Assembly: GCA_046302135.1 (NCBI GenBank)
Contig: JBKCIQ010000048.1
Location: 1-52,126 of the forward strand
Direction: 5' to 3'
Length of the DNA: 52,126 nt
From: AM-1111 sp046302135
GTDB taxonomy: Bacteria > Bacteroidota > Bacteroidia > B-17B0 > Aurantibacillaceae
In this document: positions 43,941 through 52,126 of the stretch, piece by piece
Position numbering within the stretch: the first letter of the stretch is position 1
Layout: each line of letters opens with the position of its first letter
Translations under genes and position numbers: made by a program
Notes under the pieces: model-generated
Databases searched by the model: none
What the model was told of the DNA's origin: nothing
Seen by the model: only the letters and a program-made list of their open reading frames with translations

Positions 43941-43948
43941 TATATTTG
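43941..43948 (+). promoter_or_regulatory. TATATTTG promoter element for clpC
   Basis: TATATTTG fits TAnnTTTG; TTTG at 43922–43925 upstream could be part of the -33 region. It lies 53 bases before the ATG at 44002 and supports that start over in-frame codons beginning at 43915. Confidence 0.45.
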
Positions 43949-44001
43949 TTGTGGCACGTTATATGTCAAATTTTATTAACTTTAAACCAAACATTTTAGA
44001 T

Positions 44002-46563
44002 ATGGAAGCTAAATTTTCTCCACGTGTAAAAGACGTGATAACATTCAGTAAGGAAGAAGCCCTAAGACTGGGACATGATTACATAGGTACAGAACATTTG
44101 ATGTTGGGAATGATTCGTGAGGGAGAAGGTGTTGGAATTCGAATGCTTAAAAATTTACAGGTTGATGTAAGTGAGTTACGTAAGTCTATTGAGCAGAATA
44201 TTTCGGTAACCACTCGTAAGGCCAGCTCGCTTGCGAATTTGCCCTTGGCAAAACAAGCAGAAAGAGTTTTGAAGATGACTTATCTCGAAGCTAAATCATT
44301 TAAAAGTGAACAGATTGGTACTGAGCATTTGCTGCTATGTATTTTAAAGGACAACGAATCTGTAGTAACAAGAACACTTGGTAAATTAGGAGTAGACGAA
44401 GATTCTGTTAGAACTGAGTTAAAATCTTACATGGATAACCCAACCAAGATGGAAGGTCCAAGTCAATCTGGAGATGACGATGATGAAGAGGGGGGGTCGT
44501 TTTCAGGTGGAGGTAGCTCGGGTGGAGGAGAAAAGCAAAAAAAGCAAGGAGATTAAAAGTCCAAGACACCGGTTTTGGATAATTTCGGTAGAGATCTGAC
44601 AAAAATGGCAGAAGACGGAAAGCTCGATCCTATTGTTGGCAGAGAAAAAGAAATCGAGAGGGTTTCACAAATTTTATCACGAAGAAAGAAAAATAATCCA
44701 ATTCTAATTGGTGAACCAGGGGTAGGAAAATCTGCTATTGCAGAAGGATTGGCTTTAAGGATCATTCAAAGGAAAGTTTCAAGAGTTTTATTCGGAAAAA
44801 GAGTGGTTACATTGGATCTTGCATCTCTAGTTGCCGGCACAAAATATCGTGGTCAGTTTGAGGAGAGAATGAAAGCCGTTATGAATGAATTGGAAAAATC
44901 TCCGGATGTAATTTTATTTATAGATGAAATTCATACTATTATTGGTGCCGGAGGTGCAAGCGGATCATTGGATGCAAGCAATATGTTCAAGCCTGCTCTT
45001 GCAAGAGGAGAAATTCAATGTATCGGTGCAACTACTTTAGATGAATATCGTCAGTACATTGAAAAAGATGGTGCACTTGAAAGACGTTTTCAAAAAGTTT
45101 TGGTTGAGCCTGCAACACCGGATGAGACCATACAAATTCTGAACAACATCAAATCCAAATACGAAGACCATCATAACGTAACGTACACAGATGAAGCTTT
45201 GAAGGCATGTGTGACGCTTACTGCACGATATATCACAGACAGACATCTTCCGGATAAAGCGATTGATGCGCTTGACGAAGCGGGAAGCCGTGTACACATC
45301 ACAAATATTAACGTTCCGCAGAACATTTTAGACATCGAGCAAAAGATTGAAGAAGTGAAGGAACAAAAAAATGTTGCGGTTCGTAGCCAGAAATACGAAG
45401 AGGCAGCAAGACTGCGCGACTCTGAAAAGCAACTTTTGGCAAAACTTGAAGAGGCGAAAAAAGTTTGGGAGGAAGAGACAAAAAGTAATCGCGTAACAGT
45501 GAGCGAAGAAAATGTTGCTGAGGTGGTTGCCATGATGACCGGTGTTCCGGTACAACGAGTTAATCAGAATGAGAGCGATAAGCTCGTTAAGATGTCTGAT
45601 CAGCTTAAAGGGAAAGTGATTGGTCAGGATGAGGCGGTACTTAAAGTTGTAAAAGCTATTCAACGCAACAGGGCAGGATTAAAAGATCCGAATAAACCAA
45701 TTGGCTCATTTATTTTCCTTGGTCCAACGGGTGTAGGTAAAACTCAGCTTGCAAAAATTTTGGCAAGATACCTTTTTGATAATGACGATGCACTCATCAG
45801 AATTGACATGAGCGAGTACATGGAGAAATTTGCCGTAACAAGATTAATTGGTGCTCCTCCCGGATACGTGGGTTATGAAGAAGGTGGGCAATTGACAGAA
45901 AAAGTTCGTCGTAGACCGTATAGTGTTGTATTATTGGATGAGATAGAGAAAGCTCACCCGGATGTGTTTAACATGCTGTTGCAAGTGTTGGATGACGGAC
46001 TTTTGACAGATAGTCTTGGAAGAAAAATTGACTTCAAGAACACCATCATCATCATGACATCTAATATTGGTGCGCGTCAGTTGAAAGAATTTGGAACAGG
46101 GGTTGGATTTTCTACAACAACAAGAAACACCAATGCCGATGAACATGCAAAAGGGGTAATTGAAAACGCTCTAAAAAAGGCTTTTGCACCCGAGTTTTTG
46201 AATCGTATTGATGATGTAATCATGTTCAACTCACTTTCTAAAGAAGATATTCATAAAATCATTGATATTGAGTTGAACAGTTTGTACGGCAGATTAAATT
46301 CGCTTGGTTACAATGTGCAATTGACAGAAGATGCCAAGAACTTCATTGAAGAAAAAGGGTATGATGTTCAGTACGGTGCACGTCCATTGAAGAGAGCAAT
46401 TCAAAAGTACGTTGAAGATCCGCTAGCAGAAGAAATAATAAAAACAAATCTTAACGAGGGCGACACCATTGAGGTAGGATTTGATAAGGAAAAAAATGAA
46501 ATTGTGGTTCGCGTTGTTAAGCCAAAAGCCAAAAGAAACAAGAAAGAGGACAATTCGAACTAG
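44002..46563 (+). pseudogene. clpC: ATP-dependent Clp protease ATPase subunit ClpC, in-frame TAA
   Basis: ClpC is a hexameric AAA+ unfoldase that feeds ClpP. A single frame of 854 codons carries all domains. These are the Clp N-domain repeats (EAKFSPRVKDVITFSKEEA, GTEHLMLGMIREGEG, GTEHLLLCILKDNES), a Gly/Ser/Asp-rich linker, AAA-1 (GEPGVGKSAIAEG, ILFIDEIHTIIGAGGA), the UVR-like middle domain (SQKYEEAARLRDSEKQL), and AAA-2 (GPTGVGKTQLAK, LLDEIEKAHPDVF) with a VGF ClpP-docking loop. TAA at 44554–44556 interrupts the linker: EKQKKQGD, stop, KSKTPVLDNFGRDL. There is no frameshift. The parts are an N-domain protein of 184 residues and an ATPase part of about 662 residues, which could start at TTG 44575 or ATG 44605. 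It may be a disabled gene or two separately translated polypeptides. Confidence 0.88.
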
Positions 46564-46629
46564 TCATTATAAGACAGGTTATTGAGTTTTGACCAACCTT
46601 TTCTGATTGATTATTTTACTCCACGCTTA

Positions 46630-47556
46630 ATGTTCTCATTTAAAAAGAAAATTTTTGCGATTGTTGCAATAATGTCGTTTTACTCTGCGGCTGCGCAAAA
46701 CAAGCTAGAATACCGGGTTATATTAAAAAATAATTCGAATAAAATTATCACGAGAAGTTCTGTGAATATTCGTGTGAGTATTTTCAGAAATTCTATCAAG
46801 AGTAAAGCTGTTTATGTTGAAGATCATAAGGCTAAAACTGATTCAAATGGTGTTGTTGACCTATTAATTGGTACAGGAAAAGTTCTATCAGGCAGTTTTT
46901 CAAAAATACAATGGAGTTCTCACAAATATTTCATCAAGTCTGAATCTGATATTGAAGGAAATGGTAATTACACCAATTCAACTATTGTTCAGGTATCAGG
47001 TAATTATCTGGAGAAAGTTAATAATGTTCCGTTTTACAACGGTAGTGAATCTGGATGTTTCAAACACTTTATTGGGGAACAATTTGGAGGCGGTGTAGTT
47101 TTTCATTTATGGAAAGATCAGAGCGGGGAAGAACACGGTTTAATTGTAGACCTAAAAGATTTAAGCAACTCTCAGGCCTGGAGCAATGTAACTCAAAACC
47201 TGATTGGAACATCCGCACAAAGTTCATGGAACGGATATTCCAACTCCAAAGCAATTGTTGCTCAGGAGGGTCATTCTAACAGCGCTGCAGCACTATGTAT
47301 GAATTCAAAAAGCGGAGGTTTCAATGATTGGTATTTACCTTCCATTCAGGAATTGACAATGCTATGGAATAATTATTTTAATGTTGCCAAATCTTTATCA
47401 CAAATTAAAGGGGCAAATGAATTGGCATCTGATTATTATTGGAGTAGTTCAGAAGGAAATGATGACGCAGCATGGTTTTTTTATTTTAATCCCGGGTTTG
47501 CAGATTTCGATGGTAAATTTTATACTACCAATGTTCGCGCAATTCGTGCTTTCTAA
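46630..47556 (+). CDS. Secreted protein with DUF1566-like C-terminal domain
   Basis: A 308-residue exported protein; the signal peptide from ATG 46630 (MFSFKKKIFAIVAIMSFYS) ends at AAAQN. The middle (about 25–125) looks like a beta-sandwich, with phrases resembling those of Bacteroidota surface proteins (DSNGVVDLLIGTGKVLSG). The C-terminal half has the DUF1566/Lcl pattern GGFNDWYLPSIQELTMLW, YYWSSSE and NVRAIRAF, a C-type-lectin-like fold. Binding or adhesion is a reasonable guess. The frame extends upstream to 46582, but the added residues would precede the signal peptide. Confidence 0.8.
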   Translation: MFSFKKKIFAIVAIMSFYSAAAQNKLEYRVILKNNSNKIITRSSVNIRVSIFRNSIKSKAVYVEDHKAKTDSNGVVDLLIGTGKVLSGSFSKIQWSSHKYFIKSESDIEGNGNYTNSTIVQVSGNYLEKVNNVPFYNGSESGCFKHFIGEQFGGGVVFHLWKDQSGEEHGLIVDLKDLSNSQAWSNVTQNLIGTSAQSSWNGYSNSKAIVAQEGHSNSAAALCMNSKSGGFNDWYLPSIQELTMLWNNYFNVAKSLSQIKGANELASDYYWSSSEGNDDAAWFFYFNPGFADFDGKFYTTNVRAIRAF

Positions 47557-47583
47557 TTTTAACTTGGTTTTGAAAGCAATTTT

Positions 47584-48267
47584 ATGGAAAGTCAATTGAT
47601 AAATGATATTATTCGCTGGGATGTCAAATCTTGGTCAAAGGCCTTATTCTACTGGGATTCAAACCTTGATTGGAGTAAAATAAATAATGCTCTTGAACTT
47701 GGAAGTAATGAAGGAGGACTTTCCTTATGGATGAGTTTGAAAGGCATCAAAGTAATATGCTCCGACGTGAATGATGTGAAAAAATCTGCAGAACCATTGC
47801 ATAAGAGATATCAAGTTGACACAAGAATAAATTATGAAGATATTAGTGCCGCAATGATACCTTATGAAAATCATTTTGATGTTATTATTTTCAAATCAAT
47901 TATCGGAGGAATAGGAAGAGATGATAATTATGAGCTACAGAAAAAAGTTTTTGGCGAAGTATACAAAGCATTAAAGCCCGGTGGTAAATTATTGTTTGCT
48001 GAGAATCTTATCGCTTCACCATTGCATCAGTTTATGAGACGAAGATTTATTAAATGGGGTAATTCCTGGAGGTATATCTCTTCTAGTGAAATTAAAGAGA
48101 TGTTAAGTGATTTTTCAAGAAAAGAAATTCTTACAACAGGTTTTTTATCTGCTTTTGGAAGAAATGAGAATCAACGAAATTTTTTTTCTAAGGTTGATGA
48201 TTATTTTTTTAATAAAGTCACTCCTGAAAAATGGAAGTATATCTGTTACGGTATTGCTACTAAATAA
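47584..48267 (+). CDS. Class I SAM-dependent methyltransferase
   Basis: A 227-residue protein with a Rossmann-type SAM fold: LELGSNEGGLSLWMSLKG (motif I), VICSDVNDVK, FDVIIFKSIIGGIGR and ALKPGGKLLFAENL. The C-terminal third (FMRRRFIKWGNSWRYISSSE) may shape the acceptor site. The acceptor is not predictable. It starts 27 bases after the DUF1566-like gene. Confidence 0.85.
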   Translation: MESQLINDIIRWDVKSWSKALFYWDSNLDWSKINNALELGSNEGGLSLWMSLKGIKVICSDVNDVKKSAEPLHKRYQVDTRINYEDISAAMIPYENHFDVIIFKSIIGGIGRDDNYELQKKVFGEVYKALKPGGKLLFAENLIASPLHQFMRRRFIKWGNSWRYISSSEIKEMLSDFSRKEILTTGFLSAFGRNENQRNFFSKVDDYFFNKVTPEKWKYICYGIATK

Positions 48268-48296
48268 TTTATCGTTATAAATTTTAGTTTTTATGT

Positions 48297-50024
48297 TTAG
48301 TGACTAACAATTATTTTATTGTAAATTATTTTATTTTCTTTTTGTAGAACAATGAAATAAATTCCGTTAGGAATTTCTGAACAGTTAATCTTTGTGCAAT
48401 CTTTTTCAAAAGTATATTTTCCAAGAATTCTTCCCGAAAGATCTTTCATAGAAATTTTCATGTCAGTTGTACTAGAAAATTTTATTGTTATTTCATCGCA
48501 GGCCGGGTTTGGGAATATATTCCAACCAATTTCATCAGAAACTTGATTTAAATTTTCTGTTGTTAGACAATTTTGATATTGATTTAAAAATAAATAATAA
48601 TTATTCCACCCGTTACACAGTTTTGCTTGCGGATGTAAAAGTGTTCCTAACATGCTTTGAGAGACTACAACGTATTCAGATGTACTTAAGGTGTCCGTCA
48701 TATTTTGACCAAGCCATAAGTAATCATATGCACCCGGCCCCATATGCAAAGTATCACCAACACAAGCTGAATCTATACCAGTAGGAATATTAAAAGTTGG
48801 GGCAAAAGCATTGCTATCTGCATATACAAAAATCGTATCCACACCATTCGGACAACCAATCGCAGTGTTATTTTGGTTTGCAATAAAATAAACATTATCA
48901 AAATTCTGATTTGATCCTCCACTTATGTTCATATAATTGCCATTAACCGAAGTTGAATTTACGTAAGCATTTGCAGAAGGTGTAATTGTTACCGGACAGA
49001 TGTTTAAATGAAAATCTGTAAATAAGCCAAATGTAGTAGGATTTATTCCGCAAATGGTGTCAGGTGAATTGGATGCAAAATTTACTGATGGGCAAGAAAA
49101 ACCTCCGCTATTTGTTTTGTATAATCCTGCACCTGCAGTTGCGCACCAACCTAGGTTATTATTTAAAAAATCTGTTTGAAATGGATTTTGACCTGCAATA
49201 TAGTTAAGCGTATCCCAACTTGTACCTCCGTTGTTTGAGCGCATGATAAACTTATCCGAACCGGCCGCATAAAGTGTGTCTGTTGAAACATATTCTATAC
49301 TCCAAACTGAAGGGCCGCTGAAAACAGTTGCCCATGAACTACCTCCATTGAAAGTTCTGGAAATACCTGCTGTTCCAACTACAATGCCTGTATCCTGATT
49401 GAGAAAATCAATCTGGTAATGCTGTTGATTCGTGAGTGGAAAATTTAGTGAGTTCCAGCTTGCGCCTCCATTTGTAGTTTTTAGTATTACAGAAGACGAG
49501 CCGATGATATAGCCAGTGGTTGCAGAGACAAATTTCATTTCTTCGAAGTTGGCATTTGTTGGAGGAATAATTTGCGACCACGTTAACCCAGAGTTAATGG
49601 TTCTGTATATTTTTCCAGAGTTGCCACACACAACACCATTTGTTGCGGTAGAAAATTCAACTGAATTTAATAAAACGTTGTTTGTGATTACTGAACTGCT
49701 TTGCCAGGTTAAACCGGAGTTGGTGGATAATCTTATATAGGATGAATTAGAGTTTCCGGTAAAAAGTGTAATTACAGTGCTGTCATTGATAACCTGCATA
49801 TCAGATAGAACAGAAAATCCAAGTGCAGAATCAATTTTATTCCAGTTTTGTCCACCATTATTGGTTATATATATGTAATCTCTATCTGAAAAGTAACCTT
49901 TTTGGCTATTAATCATTTTTATTCTCGGTTCAAGAGAGTAGATATTGTTCTGTATCTGCATTTGCCATTGTGCGTGTATAGTTACAATAGAAAAAGTAAA
50001 AAATAATAGTAGTAAGTTTCTCAT
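48297..50024 (-). CDS. Secreted BNR/YCF48-like repeat protein with T9SS sorting domain
   Basis: A 575-residue exported protein from ATG 50024; the signal peptide is MRNLLLLFFTFSIVTIHAQ. It holds repeated segments with the S/T-N-G-G-x-x-W pattern (ITNNGGQNWNKID, RTINSGLTWSQI, LKTTNGGASWNSLNFP, MRSNNGGTSWDTLNY) typical of BNR/YCF48-like beta-propellers. A Cys-containing middle region follows. The last 75 or so residues are a type A T9SS C-terminal sorting domain: NIFPNPACDEITIKF, LSGRILGKYTF and IPNGIYFIVL. It is a surface or secreted cargo and shows that the organism uses type IX secretion. A TAAATTTG element lies 15 bases upstream. An in-frame ATG also exists at 50042. Confidence 0.88.
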   Translation of the reverse strand: MRNLLLLFFTFSIVTIHAQWQMQIQNNIYSLEPRIKMINSQKGYFSDRDYIYITNNGGQNWNKIDSALGFSVLSDMQVINDSTVITLFTGNSNSSYIRLSTNSGLTWQSSSVITNNVLLNSVEFSTATNGVVCGNSGKIYRTINSGLTWSQIIPPTNANFEEMKFVSATTGYIIGSSSVILKTTNGGASWNSLNFPLTNQQHYQIDFLNQDTGIVVGTAGISRTFNGGSSWATVFSGPSVWSIEYVSTDTLYAAGSDKFIMRSNNGGTSWDTLNYIAGQNPFQTDFLNNNLGWCATAGAGLYKTNSGGFSCPSVNFASNSPDTICGINPTTFGLFTDFHLNICPVTITPSANAYVNSTSVNGNYMNISGGSNQNFDNVYFIANQNNTAIGCPNGVDTIFVYADSNAFAPTFNIPTGIDSACVGDTLHMGPGAYDYLWLGQNMTDTLSTSEYVVVSQSMLGTLLHPQAKLCNGWNNYYLFLNQYQNCLTTENLNQVSDEIGWNIFPNPACDEITIKFSSTTDMKISMKDLSGRILGKYTFEKDCTKINCSEIPNGIYFIVLQKENKIIYNKIIVSH

Positions 50025-50039
50025 ATGGGAAATTTTTAT

Positions 50040-50047
50040 CAAATTTA
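50040..50047 (-). promoter_or_regulatory. TAAATTTG promoter element for the T9SS cargo gene
   Basis: On the minus strand TAAATTTG fits TAnnTTTG, 15 bases before ATG 50024. It overlaps the alternative ATG at 50042 and so favours the later start. Confidence 0.45.
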
Positions 50048-50121
50048 TAATAGTTATTTAATTGAATCCAAACAACAAACCCAAATTCGTAACACCTTAA
50101 TAAGATTAGGATAATACTCTT

Positions 50122-50874
50122 ATGTTAAAATATAGAATATTGGTAGAAAATTTTTTAAAAGATAAAGTATGTACGAAATTGCACAGTAAAAGTGATTTTT
50201 TAAAAAAATATTACCGAACTGATTTAAATGTTTTGGGTTTGTCACTCCCTGTACAAAGACAAATTTCAAAAGATGGATTTGAATTTTCAAATCACTCCAA
50301 TGAAGTACAATTGAGGATTTGGGATGATATTTTTCAAGCTACAGATTTACATGAAGCAAAATTTCAAGCTTTATTTTTTTTGGAGAGTGTGTTGAAGAAA
50401 ATTAATAATGAGTTGATTTGGGAGAAGGCGAAGCATTGGGTTAAAGGAATTGACAACTGGGCTCATAGCGATTTACTTTCTTCTGTTTACTCGAAAATGT
50501 TAGAACAAAACGGAGACATGATTTACCCTCAATTGGTAAAGTGGAATATCAGTAAATTTCATTGGGAAAGGAGGCAAAGTGTAGTGAGTTTATTGTACTA
50601 CAGGAGAAACAGGAAACAGTTTTTACCTTTTGAGAAAATGATTTCATTGGTTGAAAATTTACTGGAGGATGAAGAATATTATGTTCAGAAAGGAGTGGGG
50701 TGGACGCTAAGAGAGTTATGGCAAGTTGATGAAAAAATGACTGAACAGTTTCTTCTGAAGAACCTTTCAAGAATATCTTCTATTGCCTACATTGCCGCCG
50801 TTGAAAAGGTTCCGGTTGAAAAAAGAAATGAATGGAAGTTAAATCGTAAAGATTTTCGAAGTAAAAAAGCATAA
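50122..50874 (+). CDS. DNA alkylation repair protein (AlkD-like HEAT-repeat family)
   Basis: A 250-residue all-helical protein resembling the AlkC/AlkD family of HEAT-like DNA glycosylases that excise positively charged alkylated bases. Family-like blocks are VLGLSLPVQRQISKDG near the N-terminus, the central GIDNWAHSDLLSSVYSKML, FHWERRQSVVSLLYYRR and YYVQKGVGWTLRELW. Catalytic Asp/Trp/Arg positions of AlkD plausibly correspond to residues in these blocks, but I cannot align them confidently. It stands alone between a divergent gene and a downstream methyltransferase. Confidence 0.82.
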   Translation: MLKYRILVENFLKDKVCTKLHSKSDFLKKYYRTDLNVLGLSLPVQRQISKDGFEFSNHSNEVQLRIWDDIFQATDLHEAKFQALFFLESVLKKINNELIWEKAKHWVKGIDNWAHSDLLSSVYSKMLEQNGDMIYPQLVKWNISKFHWERRQSVVSLLYYRRNRKQFLPFEKMISLVENLLEDEEYYVQKGVGWTLRELWQVDEKMTEQFLLKNLSRISSIAYIAAVEKVPVEKRNEWKLNRKDFRSKKA

Positions 50875-50924
50875 AGATTCATCTGAAGCAGCTAATTAAT
50901 TATATCTATTATTTTATTCAATCC

Positions 50925-51566
50925 GTGAAAAATCGTGGTTTGTTTTTTACTTTCCGATTGATGTACAATGAGTGGTATTGGGAAAGAAAGTTGGGAATTA
51001 AAAGTATGAAAATTGAATTATTACCTGAAGAAATAAAGTCTGTTGAATTCAAAAACGAGCAATTTCATCATTACCAAGGTGCAAGTTATTACATAACAAT
51101 GGAAACTTTAAAGAACTTGCCGGCGGAGTCATTGTCTTCTGGGTTTATTGATTTTGGCTGTGGTAAAGGGAGGGTTATGGTTCTGGCCGCAATTAGTGGT
51201 TTCAAAAAAGTTTTGGGAATAGACATGGACGATTCTCTATTGAAAATCGCAAGAATAAACACAGACTCATATTTAAAAAGAGTAGAAAATAAAATCGAGT
51301 TTTTGATTGAACATGCGGACGCTTCGCGTTATTTAATAACGGATAGCAGCAGTGTTTTATTTTTCTTTAATCCCTTTGGAGAACAGATCATGAGGGATGT
51401 ATTAAAGAATTTGAAGAGAAGTATAGAAATCCATCCAAGAAAAATATGGATAGTTTATGTGAATCCTAAGTTTCTTTTTGTTTGGATTGAAGCGGGATTT
51501 AATGTGGTCTATAGTTTAGAGAGTAAGAGATATAAAGAATCAGTAATACTTGAATTACCCATATAA
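50925..51566 (+). CDS. Class I SAM-dependent methyltransferase
   Basis: A 213-residue methyltransferase: GFIDFGCGKGRVMVLAAISG (motif I), VLGIDMDDSLLKIARINT, FLIEHADASRYLI and VLFFFNPFGEQIMRDVLKNL. The NPFG motif resembles the NPPF/NPxx catalytic loop of N-methyltransferases. The start is probably GTG at 50925, giving KNRGLFFTFRLMYNEWYWERK; ATG 50961 (MYNEW) is the alternative. The substrate is unknown. It follows the AlkD-like gene by about 50 bases. Confidence 0.83.
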   Translation: MKNRGLFFTFRLMYNEWYWERKLGIKSMKIELLPEEIKSVEFKNEQFHHYQGASYYITMETLKNLPAESLSSGFIDFGCGKGRVMVLAAISGFKKVLGIDMDDSLLKIARINTDSYLKRVENKIEFLIEHADASRYLITDSSSVLFFFNPFGEQIMRDVLKNLKRSIEIHPRKIWIVYVNPKFLFVWIEAGFNVVYSLESKRYKESVILELPI

Positions 51567-51568
51567 AT

Positions 51569-51997
51569 TTAGTCTGGAGAAATCTCTAAAACGTTTTTCA
51601 TTGCACCTTTTCTATGTTCAAGCAAATACTTAGAGATTTCATCTTGATTTGTGAGTGTCTTTTTTTGTTTTTTATTTTCAAAAATAATTGAATCAATCAG
51701 TTTAGCATTAATTTTCAATAATGAATCATTGCTCCATGTTCCAATTCCGAAGAAAAAAACTGTATCATTTTTTATTTTACCTTTTTCTGAGTAAGGAACA
51801 ATAATTTTTGTTTTTAAGGTGTCTTTGATATGTCTGGAAATAAATTGTTGGTTACAGTAAATTGTAACTGAAGCTCCCGGATCTTTTCCTGTACTAATCT
51901 TGAGCACTCTTCCTGGATCACAGGAGTATGTAACTATTGAGAACAACAAAATCGCTAATAATGAAATAAAATCAACTTTTAAATTATCTAAGTTCAA
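51569..51997 (-). CDS. Putative lipoprotein, 5' end altered by IS insertion
   Basis: A 142-residue frame of unknown function. FISLLAILLFSIVTYSCDPG is a lipoprotein signal with Cys about 26; the rest is polar and contains SVTIYCNQQFISRHIKDTL. The only available start is a TTG at 51995–51997, which lies inside the terminal sequence of the right IS copy; the first native base is about 51985. The original 5' end has therefore probably been removed or separated by the insertion, although a hybrid N-terminus or IS-driven transcript may still express it. The convergent methyltransferase ends 2 bases away. Confidence 0.55.
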   Translation of the reverse strand: MNLDNLKVDFISLLAILLFSIVTYSCDPGRVLKISTGKDPGASVTIYCNQQFISRHIKDTLKTKIIVPYSEKGKIKNDTVFFFGIGTWSNDSLLKINAKLIDSIIFENKKQKKTLTNQDEISKYLLEHRKGAMKNVLEISPD

Positions 51998-52126
51998 GTT
52001 ATAAGTGCAATTTTTTCCTGTAGTACTTGGTTAGGTGTTAAGTAATTAAATTTTCTTACTGGCCTGTTGTTTATTTTTTCTTCAATTTGTTTAACCATGT
52101 TTTCCGTTACAAAATTAAGATTTGTT
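51986..52126 (-). mobile_element. IS30-family insertion sequence, 3' end (second partial copy)
   Basis: Inverted copy of the element at the left end: 51986–52113 is the exact reverse complement of 1–128, and 13 further bases are visible here. Minus-strand transcription points into the window. The identity stops at 51986, which marks the outer end of the element. Confidence 0.85.
51994..52126 (-). CDS. IS30-family transposase, C-terminal fragment
   Basis: The last 44 codons of the same transposase as at the left end, ending at the TGA at 51994–51996 on the minus strand. Residues read TNLNFVTENMVKQIEEK before the NNRPVRKFNYLTPN motif. The remainder lies beyond the window. Confidence 0.8.
   Translation of the reverse strand, partial: TNLNFVTENMVKQIEEKINNRPVRKFNYLTPNQVLQEKIALIT

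Noticed and set aside
43915..44001. Upstream extension of clpC by 29 codons
   Set aside because: The ClpC family begins at EAKFSPRVK, encoded from ATG 44002, and the extension crosses a promoter element.
10090..44556. Stop-codon reassignment as the cause of the in-frame stops
   Set aside because: Intact genes throughout end at all three stop codons in the expected places, so TAA and TAG clearly act as stops here.

Overview
The window is about 52 kb of low-GC chromosome from a member of the Bacteroidota. Supporting signs are the ftsX–DUF3098–uppP–truB order, gyrA followed by a TPR gene, a protein with a type IX secretion (T9SS) C-terminal sorting domain, loose lipobox signal peptides, and repeated TAnnTTTG promoter elements with little Shine-Dalgarno signal. 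Both ends of the window carry the same 128-bp sequence in inverted orientation. It encodes the last 40 residues and terminal repeat of an IS30-family transposase, so the window is a segment bounded by two copies of one insertion sequence. There is no gene-free stretch longer than about 250 bases. No tRNA, rRNA or CRISPR array was seen.

Layout. (1) 173–4654, plus: a small secreted protein, ftsX, a DUF3098 membrane protein, uppP, truB and queA. (2) 4651–9521, minus: purL and a large secreted TPR/PD40 protein. (3) 9697–13757, minus: a sulfate-activation operon cysC-cysD-cysN plus an acetyltransferase-like gene; cysN carries two in-frame stops and the acetyltransferase gene one. (4) 13847–17979, plus and divergent from it: deoC, an aldehyde dehydrogenase, a truncated ALDH-like protein and cysQ, closely spaced as one operon. 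(5) 18098–24724, plus: a tightly packed signalling operon with a three-receiver hybrid histidine kinase, a CheY-like receiver, CheR, and a CheB–receiver–PP2C phosphatase fusion. No chemoreceptor is nearby. (6) 24790–26983, minus: a GT2 glycosyltransferase and a polytopic membrane protein. (7) 27229–38417: two divergent operons for extracytoplasmic acyl-group transfer. Each has an MBOAT O-acyltransferase, an SGNH-fold partner and an SGNH–LysM lipoprotein; the minus-strand operon also encodes an FkbH-like enzyme, an acyl carrier protein and a small glucosaminidase. (8) 38432–43806, minus: a D-aminoacylase-like lipoprotein, a TPR protein and gyrA. (9) 44002–46563, plus: clpC, interrupted by an in-frame TAA between its N-domain and first ATPase domain. 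(10) 46630–51997: a DUF1566-type secreted protein, two methyltransferases, a T9SS cargo protein, an AlkD-like repair protein and a lipoprotein whose 5' end meets the right IS copy.

How the genes may work together. The minus-strand acylation operon resembles the Dlt system: FkbH would load an acyl group, predicted to be glyceryl, on the carrier protein; the MBOAT would pass it across the membrane; the DHHW protein would transfer it to a surface polymer. The signalling operon seems to join a phosphorelay, a CheR/CheB methylation module and a PP2C-type output, as in partner-switching regulation. cysCDN would make PAPS and CysQ would clear PAP, but the cysN stops suggest that PAPS production is lost or being lost.
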